Source: Clostridia bacterium
GTDB lineage: Bacteria; Bacillota; Clostridia; Oscillospirales; Acutalibacteraceae
Reading direction: 5' to 3'
DNA: 19,214 bases
Assembly (NCBI GenBank): GCA_017424125.1
Contig: JAFPBM010000188.1
Span: 1 to 19,214, forward strand
Shown here: positions 1 through 6,647 of the stretch, piece by piece
Position numbering within the stretch: the stretch's first letter is position 1
Layout of the letters: every line of letters begins with the position of its first letter
Notes under the pieces: model-generated
Database searches by the model: none
Seen by the model: only the letters and a program-made list of their open reading frames with translations
Told to the model about the DNA's origin: nothing
Program-made: the position numbers and the translations under genes

Positions 1-873
1 GTCTGTTTTTATATGGCGTTTTTTGTAAAACGCAAAAAGGGTGAAGAGAACAATGACGTGCTTGATTTGCCTAAAGGCAAAGTATATGACGTTTACCACG
101 ATGAAATGGCGCGCCTTGCGCGTGAAACACGCGCTACGCCTTATGAAGAATTTTCTATTACCTCTTTTGACGGACTTAAACTTTACGGAAGATTTTACGA
201 ATACAAACCCGGCGCGCCTATCGAACTTATGTTTCACGGCTACCGTGGCAGTGCCGAGCGTGATTTATGCGGCGGTATGCAACGTTGTCGGGCTCTCAGG
301 CGTAGCGCACTTATCGTTTCGCAACGCTGTAGCGGAAAAAGTGGCGGCAACGTTATCACCTTTGGTGTCAGAGAACACCGCGACTGTCTTGCGTGGGTTG
401 ATTTTATGGTAAAACACTTCGGAAACGACGTTAAAATTATCCTTGCGGGAATTTCTATGGGTGCATCGACCGTGCTTATGGCGGCAGGAAAGCCGTTGCC
501 TAAAAACGTTATCGGTGTACTTGCAGACTGCGGTTTTTCCTCGGCTAAAGAAATAATTTGCGAAGTTATAAAGAATATGGGACTTCCACCCAAACTTGCC
601 TACCCCTTTGTAAAACTCGGCGCGAAGATTTACGGGCATTTTGATTTGGAAGAAACACCCGCTTGTGAGGCGGTAAAACATGCCACCGTTCCCATAATCT
701 TTTTCCACGGTGAAGACGACAGATTCGTGCCCTGCTATATGAGCAAAATAAATTTCGATGCCTGTGCATCTAAAAAGTGCCTTGTGACTATGAAAGATGC
801 GGCACACGGACTTTGTTATCTTGTCGAACCCGAAAGATACGTAAAATCAATAAAAGAATTTTTTGAAAATTAA
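1..873 (+). CDS. Alpha/beta hydrolase, probably membrane-anchored; 5' end outside the window
   Basis: This is a serine hydrolase of the alpha/beta fold; its substrate is unknown. Numbering from the ATG at 13, the nucleophile is S148 in G-I-S-M-G, the acid is probably D236 in the GEDDRFVP stretch, and the base is H265 in AAHGL. The oxyanion region is HGYRGS at 75-80. The reading frame is open from the ATG back to base 1 (V-C-F-Y), with no stop and no ribosome binding site before the ATG. I recall relatives that carry an N-terminal membrane helix followed by a basic patch like the FFVKRKK seen here. I therefore infer that the true start lies left of the window and that the ATG at 13 is internal. 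The 3' end is real and runs directly into a strong hairpin terminator. It could be an esterase, acyltransferase or dipeptidyl-type peptidase; the sequence does not decide. Confidence 0.85.
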   Translation, partial: VCFYMAFFVKRKKGEENNDVLDLPKGKVYDVYHDEMARLARETRATPYEEFSITSFDGLKLYGRFYEYKPGAPIELMFHGYRGSAERDLCGGMQRCRALRRSALIVSQRCSGKSGGNVITFGVREHRDCLAWVDFMVKHFGNDVKIILAGISMGASTVLMAAGKPLPKNVIGVLADCGFSSAKEIICEVIKNMGLPPKLAYPFVKLGAKIYGHFDLEETPACEAVKHATVPIIFFHGEDDRFVPCYMSKINFDACASKKCLVTMKDAAHGLCYLVEPERYVKSIKEFFEN

Positions 874-897
874 AAGACCTGTCAACACAGGTCTTTT
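872..897. terminator. Bidirectional rho-independent terminator
   Basis: The stem is AAAAGACCTGT (872-882) and ACAGGTCTTTT (887-897), 11 perfect base pairs around the loop CAAC. T runs follow on the plus strand (894-899), and the A run at 872-875 gives T residues on the minus strand. It lies between the stop of the hydrolase (871-873) and the stop of the convergent M20 gene at 901, so it can serve both. Confidence 0.9.
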
Positions 898-900
898 TTG

Positions 901-2055
901 TTATATATATGCACAGGCGGTGGCTATGCGCCTTGCTGCCTCTATGAGTGATGAAACCCTTGCAAATTCATTTGGTGTGTGAATATGTTCACCCGCTACG
1001 CCGATAGAATCCACACACGGAATTCCCGCTACGGTTACCTCTGCCGCATCCGAGCCGCCAAGGCTTCCTCTTGCCGTCAAAATTGGAAGACCGCATTTTT
1101 CATAAATTCCGTTCAAGGTTTCGAGTAGCATAAAATTGCGCTCGCTCTTTTCCATTGCAGGACGGGAAACTGTCTTTGTAACGGTACAAGACGTGCCATC
1201 TACAAACGCTTTGTTTGCTATATCCATAACGCGTTTATCGGCTTCTTCCATTTCCTCTACGGTGGCAAAACGCGTTTCGGCGCTGAAAACGCAACGGTCG
1301 GGAACGGTATTTTCATTTTGTCCGCCGTTTACAATTCCGCAGACACAAATTATGCCGTCTTTATCCTTCATTTTTTCAAGTTCTATAATTTTATGTGCCG
1401 CCTCTAATATAGCACTTGCGCCGCCTTCGGCACTGCGCGATGCGTGTATACTTTTGCCCGTAACTTCCAAACGGTAACGGCAAACACCTTTTCGCCAAAG
1501 CACCAAGGTATCGTCACGCGTGCTTTCACAGTTGAGAAACGCTACCGAATCCGCCGCTTTTTCACAAATATAGTTAATGGTGGCTTTGTTGCTTAGTATG
1601 CTGTTACATTCCTCGTCGGTTTCGAGCAAAAGGCGTATAGGACGGTCGGAAAAACCGCATTTATGGAGTGCTGTCATTGCCATAAGCGCCGCAACCGTGC
1701 CGCCTTTGCAATCCATTACTCCGGGGCCGTGCATAATATCGCCCTCGATTTTCACGGGTGGATTACCAAAGGAGCCAACGGGATGCACCGTATCAATATG
1801 TCCCGAAAGGGTTATGGGGCTTTTGTCGGCGCATTTATTCATCGTGATACAAACGCAGTCACCCGCGGCGGTTTGTGGAAAAATTTCTATATCCCAATCC
1901 ATCTTTTTTGCATAGTCGCAAAAATATTTTCCTACCGCATCAACACCCGCTTTGTATTCGGTGGGGCTTTCTAAATTACCCACATTTTCCCAATGTTTTA
2001 TAAACTCGGTTTCGAGTTCTTTAAGGGTATCGAAAAGTTTTTTAATGTCTACCAT
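901..2055 (-). CDS. M20 family metallopeptidase / deacylase (CPG2-ArgE-DapE type)
   Basis: This is a probable di-zinc exopeptidase or amidohydrolase that removes an acyl group or C-terminal residue from a small substrate in the cytoplasm. The family signature is complete over 384 residues: H86 in GHIDTVHP, bridging D115 in GPGVMDCKGG, catalytic glutamates E148/E149 in TDEE, ligand E177 in NCES, and the C-terminal ligand His at 359 in HIHTPNEF. H204 in KSIHASRS fits the dimerisation-domain His. It is the third gene of the operon, one base after the aldolase stop (TAAAATG), with only a weak purine-rich ribosome binding site (AGAAAGAG), so it is probably translationally coupled. Grouping with a dehydrogenase and a keto-acid aldolase suggests it frees an amino or acyl group from a catabolic substrate rather than acting in lysine or arginine synthesis. 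The substrate cannot be read from the sequence. Confidence 0.88.
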   Translation of the reverse strand: MVDIKKLFDTLKELETEFIKHWENVGNLESPTEYKAGVDAVGKYFCDYAKKMDWDIEIFPQTAAGDCVCITMNKCADKSPITLSGHIDTVHPVGSFGNPPVKIEGDIMHGPGVMDCKGGTVAALMAMTALHKCGFSDRPIRLLLETDEECNSILSNKATINYICEKAADSVAFLNCESTRDDTLVLWRKGVCRYRLEVTGKSIHASRSAEGGASAILEAAHKIIELEKMKDKDGIICVCGIVNGGQNENTVPDRCVFSAETRFATVEEMEEADKRVMDIANKAFVDGTSCTVTKTVSRPAMEKSERNFMLLETLNGIYEKCGLPILTARGSLGGSDAAEVTVAGIPCVDSIGVAGEHIHTPNEFARVSSLIEAARRIATACAYI

Positions 2056-2056
2056 T

Positions 2057-2713
2057 TTATTTTTGAACTCTTTCTAAAGCATCAATATATTTTCGGGCAG
2101 ACGCCTCGATTGCCGTAAAATTGCCGTCCGCTATGTGCTTTTTATTAACAATATCCGAGCCAATGCCAAAACCGAGAGCACCCGCACCGTAATATTCTGC
2201 CATATTGTCGGCGTTTACACCGCCGACAGCGAGAAAACGAATGTGAGAAAGCGGCGCTTTGACGTCTTTTAAGTATCCTGCGCCGAGTTTGCCAATGGGG
2301 AAAAGTTTTACAAAATCCGCACCTGCTCTGTGTGCGGCAGCGGCTTCCGACGGGGTAAACGCACCTGGGATTGAAACGAGTCCCATTTCTTTTGTTTTTC
2401 TAATAATATCAGGATTTGTGTCGGGCGAGATTATAAATTTACCGCCGACGGATTTTACAAGTTCAACCTGTTTTTCGGTTAGCACCGTACCCGCGCCGAT
2501 TAACATTTTGTCGCCGAAATGGTCTACTAACATTTTTATATTGTCGGCTATTTGCTCGTCCGTTACAGTACCCGTTGCGTCAAAAGTACATTCGAGCAGA
2601 CGAATACCGCCCCTATAAACCGCCTCAGCAAAAGGGAGAAGGTCTTCTCTTGCTACGCCGCGTACAATTACGATAACCTTTTCTTTTAATATTTTTTCTA
2701 TCGTTTTTAGCAT
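2057..2713 (-). CDS. eda: Bifunctional KHG/KDPG-type aldolase (class I, TIM barrel)
   Basis: This enzyme cleaves 2-keto-3-deoxy-6-phosphogluconate or a related 2-keto-4-hydroxy acid to pyruvate plus an aldehyde. From the ATG at 2713 the protein has 218 residues, close to the usual 205-215. The Schiff-base lysine is K136 in FVKLFP, the general acid/base is E41 in LECTFDA, and R18 lies in the IVRGV strand. GAGTV and the phosphate-loop GGV at 164-166 are also present. A GTG 15 bases upstream is possible, but the ATG at 2713 overlaps the dehydrogenase stop as TAATG and has GGGGGA at a good distance, so I prefer it. It is the middle gene of the dehydrogenase-aldolase-M20 operon. No KDPG kinase or dehydratase (edd, kdgK) is adjacent, so a phosphorylated Entner-Doudoroff role is not shown. 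The related 2-dehydro-3-deoxy-6-phosphogalactonate or D-glucosaminate aldolases are alternatives. Confidence 0.88.
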   Translation of the reverse strand: MLKTIEKILKEKVIVIVRGVAREDLLPFAEAVYRGGIRLLECTFDATGTVTDEQIADNIKMLVDHFGDKMLIGAGTVLTEKQVELVKSVGGKFIISPDTNPDIIRKTKEMGLVSIPGAFTPSEAAAAHRAGADFVKLFPIGKLGAGYLKDVKAPLSHIRFLAVGGVNADNMAEYYGAGALGFGIGSDIVNKKHIADGNFTAIEASARKYIDALERVQK

Positions 2714-3804
2714 TATTTTATCCCCCACAAATATTCAAGTCCCGCGCGAAGTCTTATGAGTTCGTCTTCGTTTGTTTCGTCTATCGCACTACCGTTTTTA
2801 AGTTTTTCAAAATATGCATCCTGTGTTTCGCGCGTTGCGGCAACACCGAGTGCCGTAAGACTGTTTGGCATATTGTACTTGTTCATCAAAGACAGTAAAA
2901 ATTCGTTATTTTCCACTTCGCCGTTAAAGAAGTTTTGAAGTAAAAGTCCCACGCCGACAATCTCGCCGTGCAGATATTCGCGGCTTTCTTCAAAATACAA
3001 AGCGCGAGTTGCCTCATAAAACTTATGGGCAAGGGCACATTGGTTAGAGCCGCGGGCAATACCGCTTATAACGCCCGTAACACCGATTGTTGCAAACGCC
3101 ATTTGCTCTATCACCGCGGTGACGTCGCCTTTTTCCATATCCTTTATACACGCTTCGGTTTTAGCGTTAAGTTCCGAAAAAGATTTTTTTGAAAGCGTAT
3201 AAGCCCAATCAAGTCCTATTGGATATTCGGTAACGTCATCGTTAAAACGTTGCTTGATTTCCACAAATTTTGCAAGTGCATCAAACACACCCGAAAGGAA
3301 AAGACGGACGGGTTGTTTTGCTATTATTTCGGTGTCACACAAAACCGCCGAAACCTCGTACCCGTAATGGCGGCTGCCAACCGTTCTGCCCTCTTTGGTG
3401 TAGCGGACACTCAAAGGTGTATACGCCGCACAGGTGGCAGAAGACGTGGGAACGTTAATAACAGGAAGATGCGCTTCGTCGCCTATGAGTTTTGCAAAAT
3501 CCATCAAAACTCCGCCACCGACACCGACGATAACGTCAAATCCCTCTTTGAGTGCTTTCTCTGCAAGGGTTTTTGCATCTTCCTCGTTACAGGTGCCCGA
3601 ATGAATGATTATTTCATATTTTAATTTGGCATCTTTTACGCTTTTTTCAATTTTTTCTCTTGTAAGCGAAAGTGCGGTCGGTCCGCCCACGATAAGCGGT
3701 GCTTTACCAAGACGCAAAACTTCGGCGCCGCATCTTGCAAGTGCATTAGGCTCTTGCAGATATCTTCCACATCCGATTCTAAACGACTCTTCTCTTATTG
3801 GCAT
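2713..3804 (-). CDS. Iron-containing alcohol dehydrogenase, glycerol dehydrogenase-like
   Basis: This is an NAD(P)-dependent, metal-dependent dehydrogenase acting on a polyol, hydroxy acid or aldehyde. Its 363 residues match the glycerol dehydrogenase branch (about 365). The Rossmann-like nucleotide loop GVGGGVLMD is at 94-102 and the second loop VPTSSATCA at 118-126. Metal ligands fit D175 (GVFDALAK), H260 (ALAHKF) and H279 (YLHGE), the D-H-H set of glycerol dehydrogenase rather than the D-H-H-H set of classical iron alcohol dehydrogenases. The ATG at 3804 follows an AGGAG-type site. It is the first gene of the operon and is divergent from an AraC regulator. It probably oxidises the substrate that the downstream aldolase then splits. 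Glycerol-1-phosphate dehydrogenase and hydroxybutyrate dehydrogenase relatives are possible alternatives; glycerol itself is not established. Confidence 0.85.
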   Translation of the reverse strand: MPIREESFRIGCGRYLQEPNALARCGAEVLRLGKAPLIVGGPTALSLTREKIEKSVKDAKLKYEIIIHSGTCNEEDAKTLAEKALKEGFDVIVGVGGGVLMDFAKLIGDEAHLPVINVPTSSATCAAYTPLSVRYTKEGRTVGSRHYGYEVSAVLCDTEIIAKQPVRLFLSGVFDALAKFVEIKQRFNDDVTEYPIGLDWAYTLSKKSFSELNAKTEACIKDMEKGDVTAVIEQMAFATIGVTGVISGIARGSNQCALAHKFYEATRALYFEESREYLHGEIVGVGLLLQNFFNGEVENNEFLLSLMNKYNMPNSLTALGVAATRETQDAYFEKLKNGSAIDETNEDELIRLRAGLEYLWGIK

Positions 3805-3821
3805 AAAATATCACACTCCTA

Positions 3822-3850
3822 TAGACATACTTTAATTTTAATGCTATAAT
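3822..3850 (+). promoter_or_regulatory. Sigma-A promoter of the AraC-family regulator
   Basis: TAGACA (3822-3827), a 17-base spacer and a perfect TATAAT (3845-3850) that carries the extended element TGC just before it. It points toward the regulator whose ATG lies 57 bases downstream. For the opposite strand, a weaker overlapping pair is TTGTAT, 17 bases, TAAAAT, reading toward the dehydrogenase from about 3862 to 3834. The two promoters overlap, so one regulator could switch both. Confidence 0.6.
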
Positions 3851-3853
3851 ATC

Positions 3854-3867
3854 CCTAATACAATAGG
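3854..3867. promoter_or_regulatory. Imperfect palindrome in the divergent promoter region, possible operator
   Basis: CCTA-ATACAA-TAGG has four perfectly paired bases at each end (10 of 14 positions symmetric). It lies just after the regulator's -10 box and on the -35 region of the opposite promoter. AraC-family proteins usually bind direct repeats, so this may instead be incidental or belong to another regulator. Confidence 0.3.
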
Positions 3868-3906
3868 ATTTATTGATAAAAACTTTAGAAATATTGCGGT
3901 GGTTAT

Positions 3907-4716
3907 ATGATTTTTAACACCTATGGAGAACAAAAAAACTCGGTAAACGGCATAACCCTTGTCAGCGCGGGACATATTTTTGCCAAAAAGGGACGTGAAA
4001 TTTTAAGGCCAAACGGCAGAGACGACTGGCTTTTGTTTTTTGTTGCAAAGGAAGAAGAAACCTTTTATTTTGAAAACGTTAAAATCTGCAAAGCGGGCGG
4101 TTTTGTACTTTTTGCACCGGGTGAGCCGCAACACCATATATATAAAGGCGATAAAACCGCAGAATTTTATTACGTCCATTTCAAATGTGACGCGTTGCCC
4201 GACAATATAAACCTCAAAACGCGCAAAGTTTATAACCTCTCTTTTGGTTCGCAGGTGTGCGATACGTTTGAATATATCATTGATGAAATGCAAAAACGCG
4301 CACCGCACTATGAAAAACTTTGCACCTATCGGCTTTTGGGGCTTCTTTCTGAACTTGAACGTGCCGTAGCAGAAAAGAGCGAAAAGAAACCGCAAAGTTT
4401 CAACCGCATTGCCAAGGCTGTGCAATATATGAACAGGTATTATAACGAGGATACAAGTTTAGAAGATTTTGCAAAGATGTGCAATATGAGCAAATATCAT
4501 TTTCTGCGCACGTTTTTACAGATTACTGGCAAATCACCCATTGAATACCGCAATGACATCCGCCTTTCCCACGCGGCAGAAATGCTCACAGAAGAGCGGC
4601 TTTCGGTTGAAGAAGTCGGCGCGACGGTAGGTTATTCTTCTGCATCATACTTCAGCAGCGCTTTCAAAAAGAAATTTTCCGTTTCACCAAAACAGTATCA
4701 GAAAAATATACATTAA
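3907..4716 (+). CDS. AraC-family transcriptional regulator
   Basis: This is a DNA-binding activator or repressor with a small-molecule sensing domain. Residues 1-150 form an AraC-type cupin: a beta-rich section ending in FAPGEPQHHIY, which resembles the sugar-binding arm of this family. Residues 170-269 form the double helix-turn-helix domain. The first motif is LEDFAKMCNMSKYHFLRTF and the second is VEEVGATVGYSSASYFSSAF, followed by the family hallmark FKKKFSVSPKQY near the end. The ATG at 3907 has GGTGG five bases upstream. The gene is divergent from the dehydrogenase-aldolase-M20 operon, with 102 bases between the starts, which makes that operon its likely target. The inducer is probably the operon's substrate, perhaps a sugar or sugar acid; this is inferred from position only. 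The 269-residue length is ordinary for the family. Confidence 0.93.
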   Translation: MIFNTYGEQKNSVNGITLVSAGHIFAKKGREILRPNGRDDWLLFFVAKEEETFYFENVKICKAGGFVLFAPGEPQHHIYKGDKTAEFYYVHFKCDALPDNINLKTRKVYNLSFGSQVCDTFEYIIDEMQKRAPHYEKLCTYRLLGLLSELERAVAEKSEKKPQSFNRIAKAVQYMNRYYNEDTSLEDFAKMCNMSKYHFLRTFLQITGKSPIEYRNDIRLSHAAEMLTEERLSVEEVGATVGYSSASYFSSAFKKKFSVSPKQYQKNIH

Positions 4717-4746
4717 AAAAGAGAGAGGACATCCTCTCTCTTTTTT
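4715..4746. terminator. Bidirectional rho-independent terminator
   Basis: The GC part of the stem is GAGAGAGG (4721-4728) with CCTCTCTC (4733-4740) around the loop ACAT. An A run (4715-4720) and T run (4741-4747) extend it to 14 pairs and supply the U tract in both directions. It ends the AraC regulator on the plus strand and the long aromatic operon on the minus strand, whose last stop codon is at 4746-4748. Confidence 0.92.
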
Positions 4747-5777
4747 TATTTTAATTGGTCGGCGAGGTCTAAGATTAGTTTTTCGGTCTTTTCCCAACCA
4801 AGACAAGGGTCGGTTATGGATTTGCCGTAGGTGTGTTCGCCCACACCCTGTGCGCCGTCCTCTATATAACTTTCTATCATAAGTCCTTTTACAAGACGTT
4901 TTATATCACCGTTGCAGTTGCGGCTATGAACAACGTCCTTTGCGATTCTTATCTGTTCTTCGTACTTTTTGCCCGAGTTTGCGTGGTTTGTATCGACAAT
5001 TGCCGAAGGGTTCAAAAGTCCCGAAGAAGCGTACATATCATAAAGTTTAAGCAGGTCTTCATAATGGTAGTTAGAAACGCTTTTGCCCGCGTAATCAACG
5101 TAGCCGCGCATTATTGCGTGGGCATAGGGGTTACCCGCACTCTTAACTTCCCATCCGCGATATATAAAGGTATGGCTGCCTTGCGCCGCTTTTATGCCGT
5201 TCATCATAATAGAAAGGTCGCCACCCGTAGGGTTTTTCATACCGACAGGAATTGCAAGTCCGCTGGCTGTAAGGCGGTGTTGCTGATTCTCTACCGAACG
5301 GGCGCCAACCGCAACGTATGCGAGTAAATCCGAAAGGTAACGGTGGTTATCGGGATAAAGCATTTCATCCGCACAGGTAAATCCGTAGTCGCGAAGTGCC
5401 GAGAGATGTAAATCTCTTATTGCGATTATTCCCTTTAACATATCAGGTTTTTCATCGGGGTTGGGTTGGTGTAACATACCCTTATAACCCTCGCCTGTTG
5501 TGCGCGGTTTGTTTGTATATATACGCGGAATGATTAGGATTTTTTCTGCTACCTTTTCCTGTACTTTACGCAGACGCGATATGTAATCAAGCACACTTTC
5601 GCTGTTGTCTGCCGAACAAGGACCGATTATAAGCATAAACTTATCGCTTTCTCCAGCAAAGATTTTCTTAATCTCCGCATCGCGCTCGGTCTTTACTCTT
5701 TCCATATCCGCGGTTATGGGATAATGACTTTTAACCTGTTTCGGTACGGGTAATTTTCTGTAAAACTCTAAATTCAT
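4746..5777 (-). CDS. aroF: 3-deoxy-7-phosphoheptulonate (DAHP) synthase, type I alpha
   Basis: This enzyme catalyses the first step of the shikimate pathway: PEP plus erythrose-4-phosphate gives DAHP. The 343 residues align along their length with the E. coli AroF/G/H type. Metal ligands are C54 (GPCS), H265 (DTNHANSGK), E302 (MIESY) and D323 (SITDPC). The PEP/phosphate site is KPRTTGEGYKG at 90-100, and GARSVENQQHR (158-168) and GMKNPTGGD (179-187) complete the barrel. There is no fused chorismate mutase or ACT domain. In this family feedback control by Phe, Tyr or Trp comes from the N-terminal arm and a barrel pocket; which amino acid acts here cannot be read. The gene is last in the aromatic operon, eight bases after tyrA, with AGGTG overlapping the tyrA stop. 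Placing the committed step at the distal end is unusual but not unique. The symbol aroG would be equally fair. Confidence 0.95.
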   Translation of the reverse strand: MNLEFYRKLPVPKQVKSHYPITADMERVKTERDAEIKKIFAGESDKFMLIIGPCSADNSESVLDYISRLRKVQEKVAEKILIIPRIYTNKPRTTGEGYKGMLHQPNPDEKPDMLKGIIAIRDLHLSALRDYGFTCADEMLYPDNHRYLSDLLAYVAVGARSVENQQHRLTASGLAIPVGMKNPTGGDLSIMMNGIKAAQGSHTFIYRGWEVKSAGNPYAHAIMRGYVDYAGKSVSNYHYEDLLKLYDMYASSGLLNPSAIVDTNHANSGKKYEEQIRIAKDVVHSRNCNGDIKRLVKGLMIESYIEDGAQGVGEHTYGKSITDPCLGWEKTEKLILDLADQLK

Positions 5778-5785
5778 AATAACAC

Positions 5786-6646
5786 CTAATTCTTTTTGTC
5801 AAATTTGCGGCGGCGGACGGAAGACGTGCACATCATATCGCGCATTTCTTCGCGGTTGCCGTTTTTTATAGTAGCATACAGTTTATCAAACGTTTCGCGG
5901 TATGCGTCCATTTCGCTCAATAGCGCATCGCGGTTAAGCAAAAACAGTTCACTCCACATTTCGTCGTTAATGTTGGCAATACGAGTTAAATCGCGGAACG
6001 AGTCACCCGTATATTTTACAAGGTCTTCGTTATCGTTTGCACACATAAGCGACACCGCAATACAGTGTGTAAGCTGGGACAAAAACGCAATCATTTTATC
6101 GTGCTCTTCAGGGGAAAGTACCGAGATTTTGGCAAACCCAAGCGTCTCTCCCAAAGATTTGCAAAGTTCAATCGCGTTTTGCGTGTTGCTTTCAGTCGGC
6201 ACAACGATATAGTTTGCATTTTTAAAAATTTTGTCGTCGCTGTTTTGAACACCGCCAACCTCACGTCCTGCCATTGGGTGCGCTGATATAAACTCTACGC
6301 CTTTTGGTAAGCGCGACTGTATATCGTAAACAATACACTCCTTAACACCCGTTACATCGGTTATTACCGTACCGCTTTTAATAAGATGAGCGTTTTCTTC
6401 AATCCATTTTTTGAAAACATTGGGGTAAAGCGCGAAGACGATTATATCTGCTTCGGCTATAATTTCTTCGTCAACCTTTGTTGTGCCTTTGTCTATGATG
6501 CCGTTTTCAAGTGCGTAATCAACGTCTTCTTGCGAAAGCGTTATTGCAAAAACGCTAAAGCCTTGTTTTTTTAGCGCCATTGCATAGCATCCGCCCAAAA
6601 GTCCAAGACCTACTATGAGTATTTTTTTATCTTTGCTCAGTTTCAT
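5786..6646 (-). CDS. tyrA: Prephenate dehydrogenase (monofunctional)
   Basis: This enzyme converts prephenate to 4-hydroxyphenylpyruvate with NAD(P) reduction, the committed tyrosine step. The Rossmann motif GLGLLGG is at 13-19. The catalytic His is H123 in AHPMAGREVGG, and a second conserved His, H194, lies in SQLTHCIA. The 286 residues cover only the two-domain core: no N-terminal chorismate mutase as in E. coli TyrA and no C-terminal ACT domain as in Bacillus TyrA. Prephenate must therefore come from the mutase domain of PheA in the same operon. An arogenate dehydrogenase activity is a possible alternative. The gene starts two bases after the aroA stop (TAAAATG). Confidence 0.93.
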   Translation of the reverse strand: MKLSKDKKILIVGLGLLGGCYAMALKKQGFSVFAITLSQEDVDYALENGIIDKGTTKVDEEIIAEADIIVFALYPNVFKKWIEENAHLIKSGTVITDVTGVKECIVYDIQSRLPKGVEFISAHPMAGREVGGVQNSDDKIFKNANYIVVPTESNTQNAIELCKSLGETLGFAKISVLSPEEHDKMIAFLSQLTHCIAVSLMCANDNEDLVKYTGDSFRDLTRIANINDEMWSELFLLNRDALLSEMDAYRETFDKLYATIKNGNREEMRDMMCTSSVRRRKFDKKN

Positions 6647-6647
6647 T

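Noticed and set aside
265..807. Minus-strand open frame of 180 codons inside the alpha/beta hydrolase
   Set aside because: The opposite strand encodes a complete catalytic triad. The antisense product is Cys/His/Arg-rich and low in plausibility, with no ribosome binding site.
2713..3804. Considered a second 3-dehydroquinate synthase because of fold similarity
   Set aside because: It lacks the SIGGKT and GHTLAHAIE signatures and has the D-H-H pattern of glycerol dehydrogenase-like enzymes. The true AroB is at 10604-11611.
4003..4425. Minus-strand open frame of 140 codons inside the AraC regulator
   Set aside because: It is antisense to a clear cupin-HTH protein, and its Phe/Lys-rich translation is typical of a shadow frame.
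4833..5327. Plus-strand open frame of 164 codons inside the DAHP synthase gene
   Set aside because: The minus strand carries all metal ligands of DAHP synthase. The plus-strand product has no motif and no promoter.
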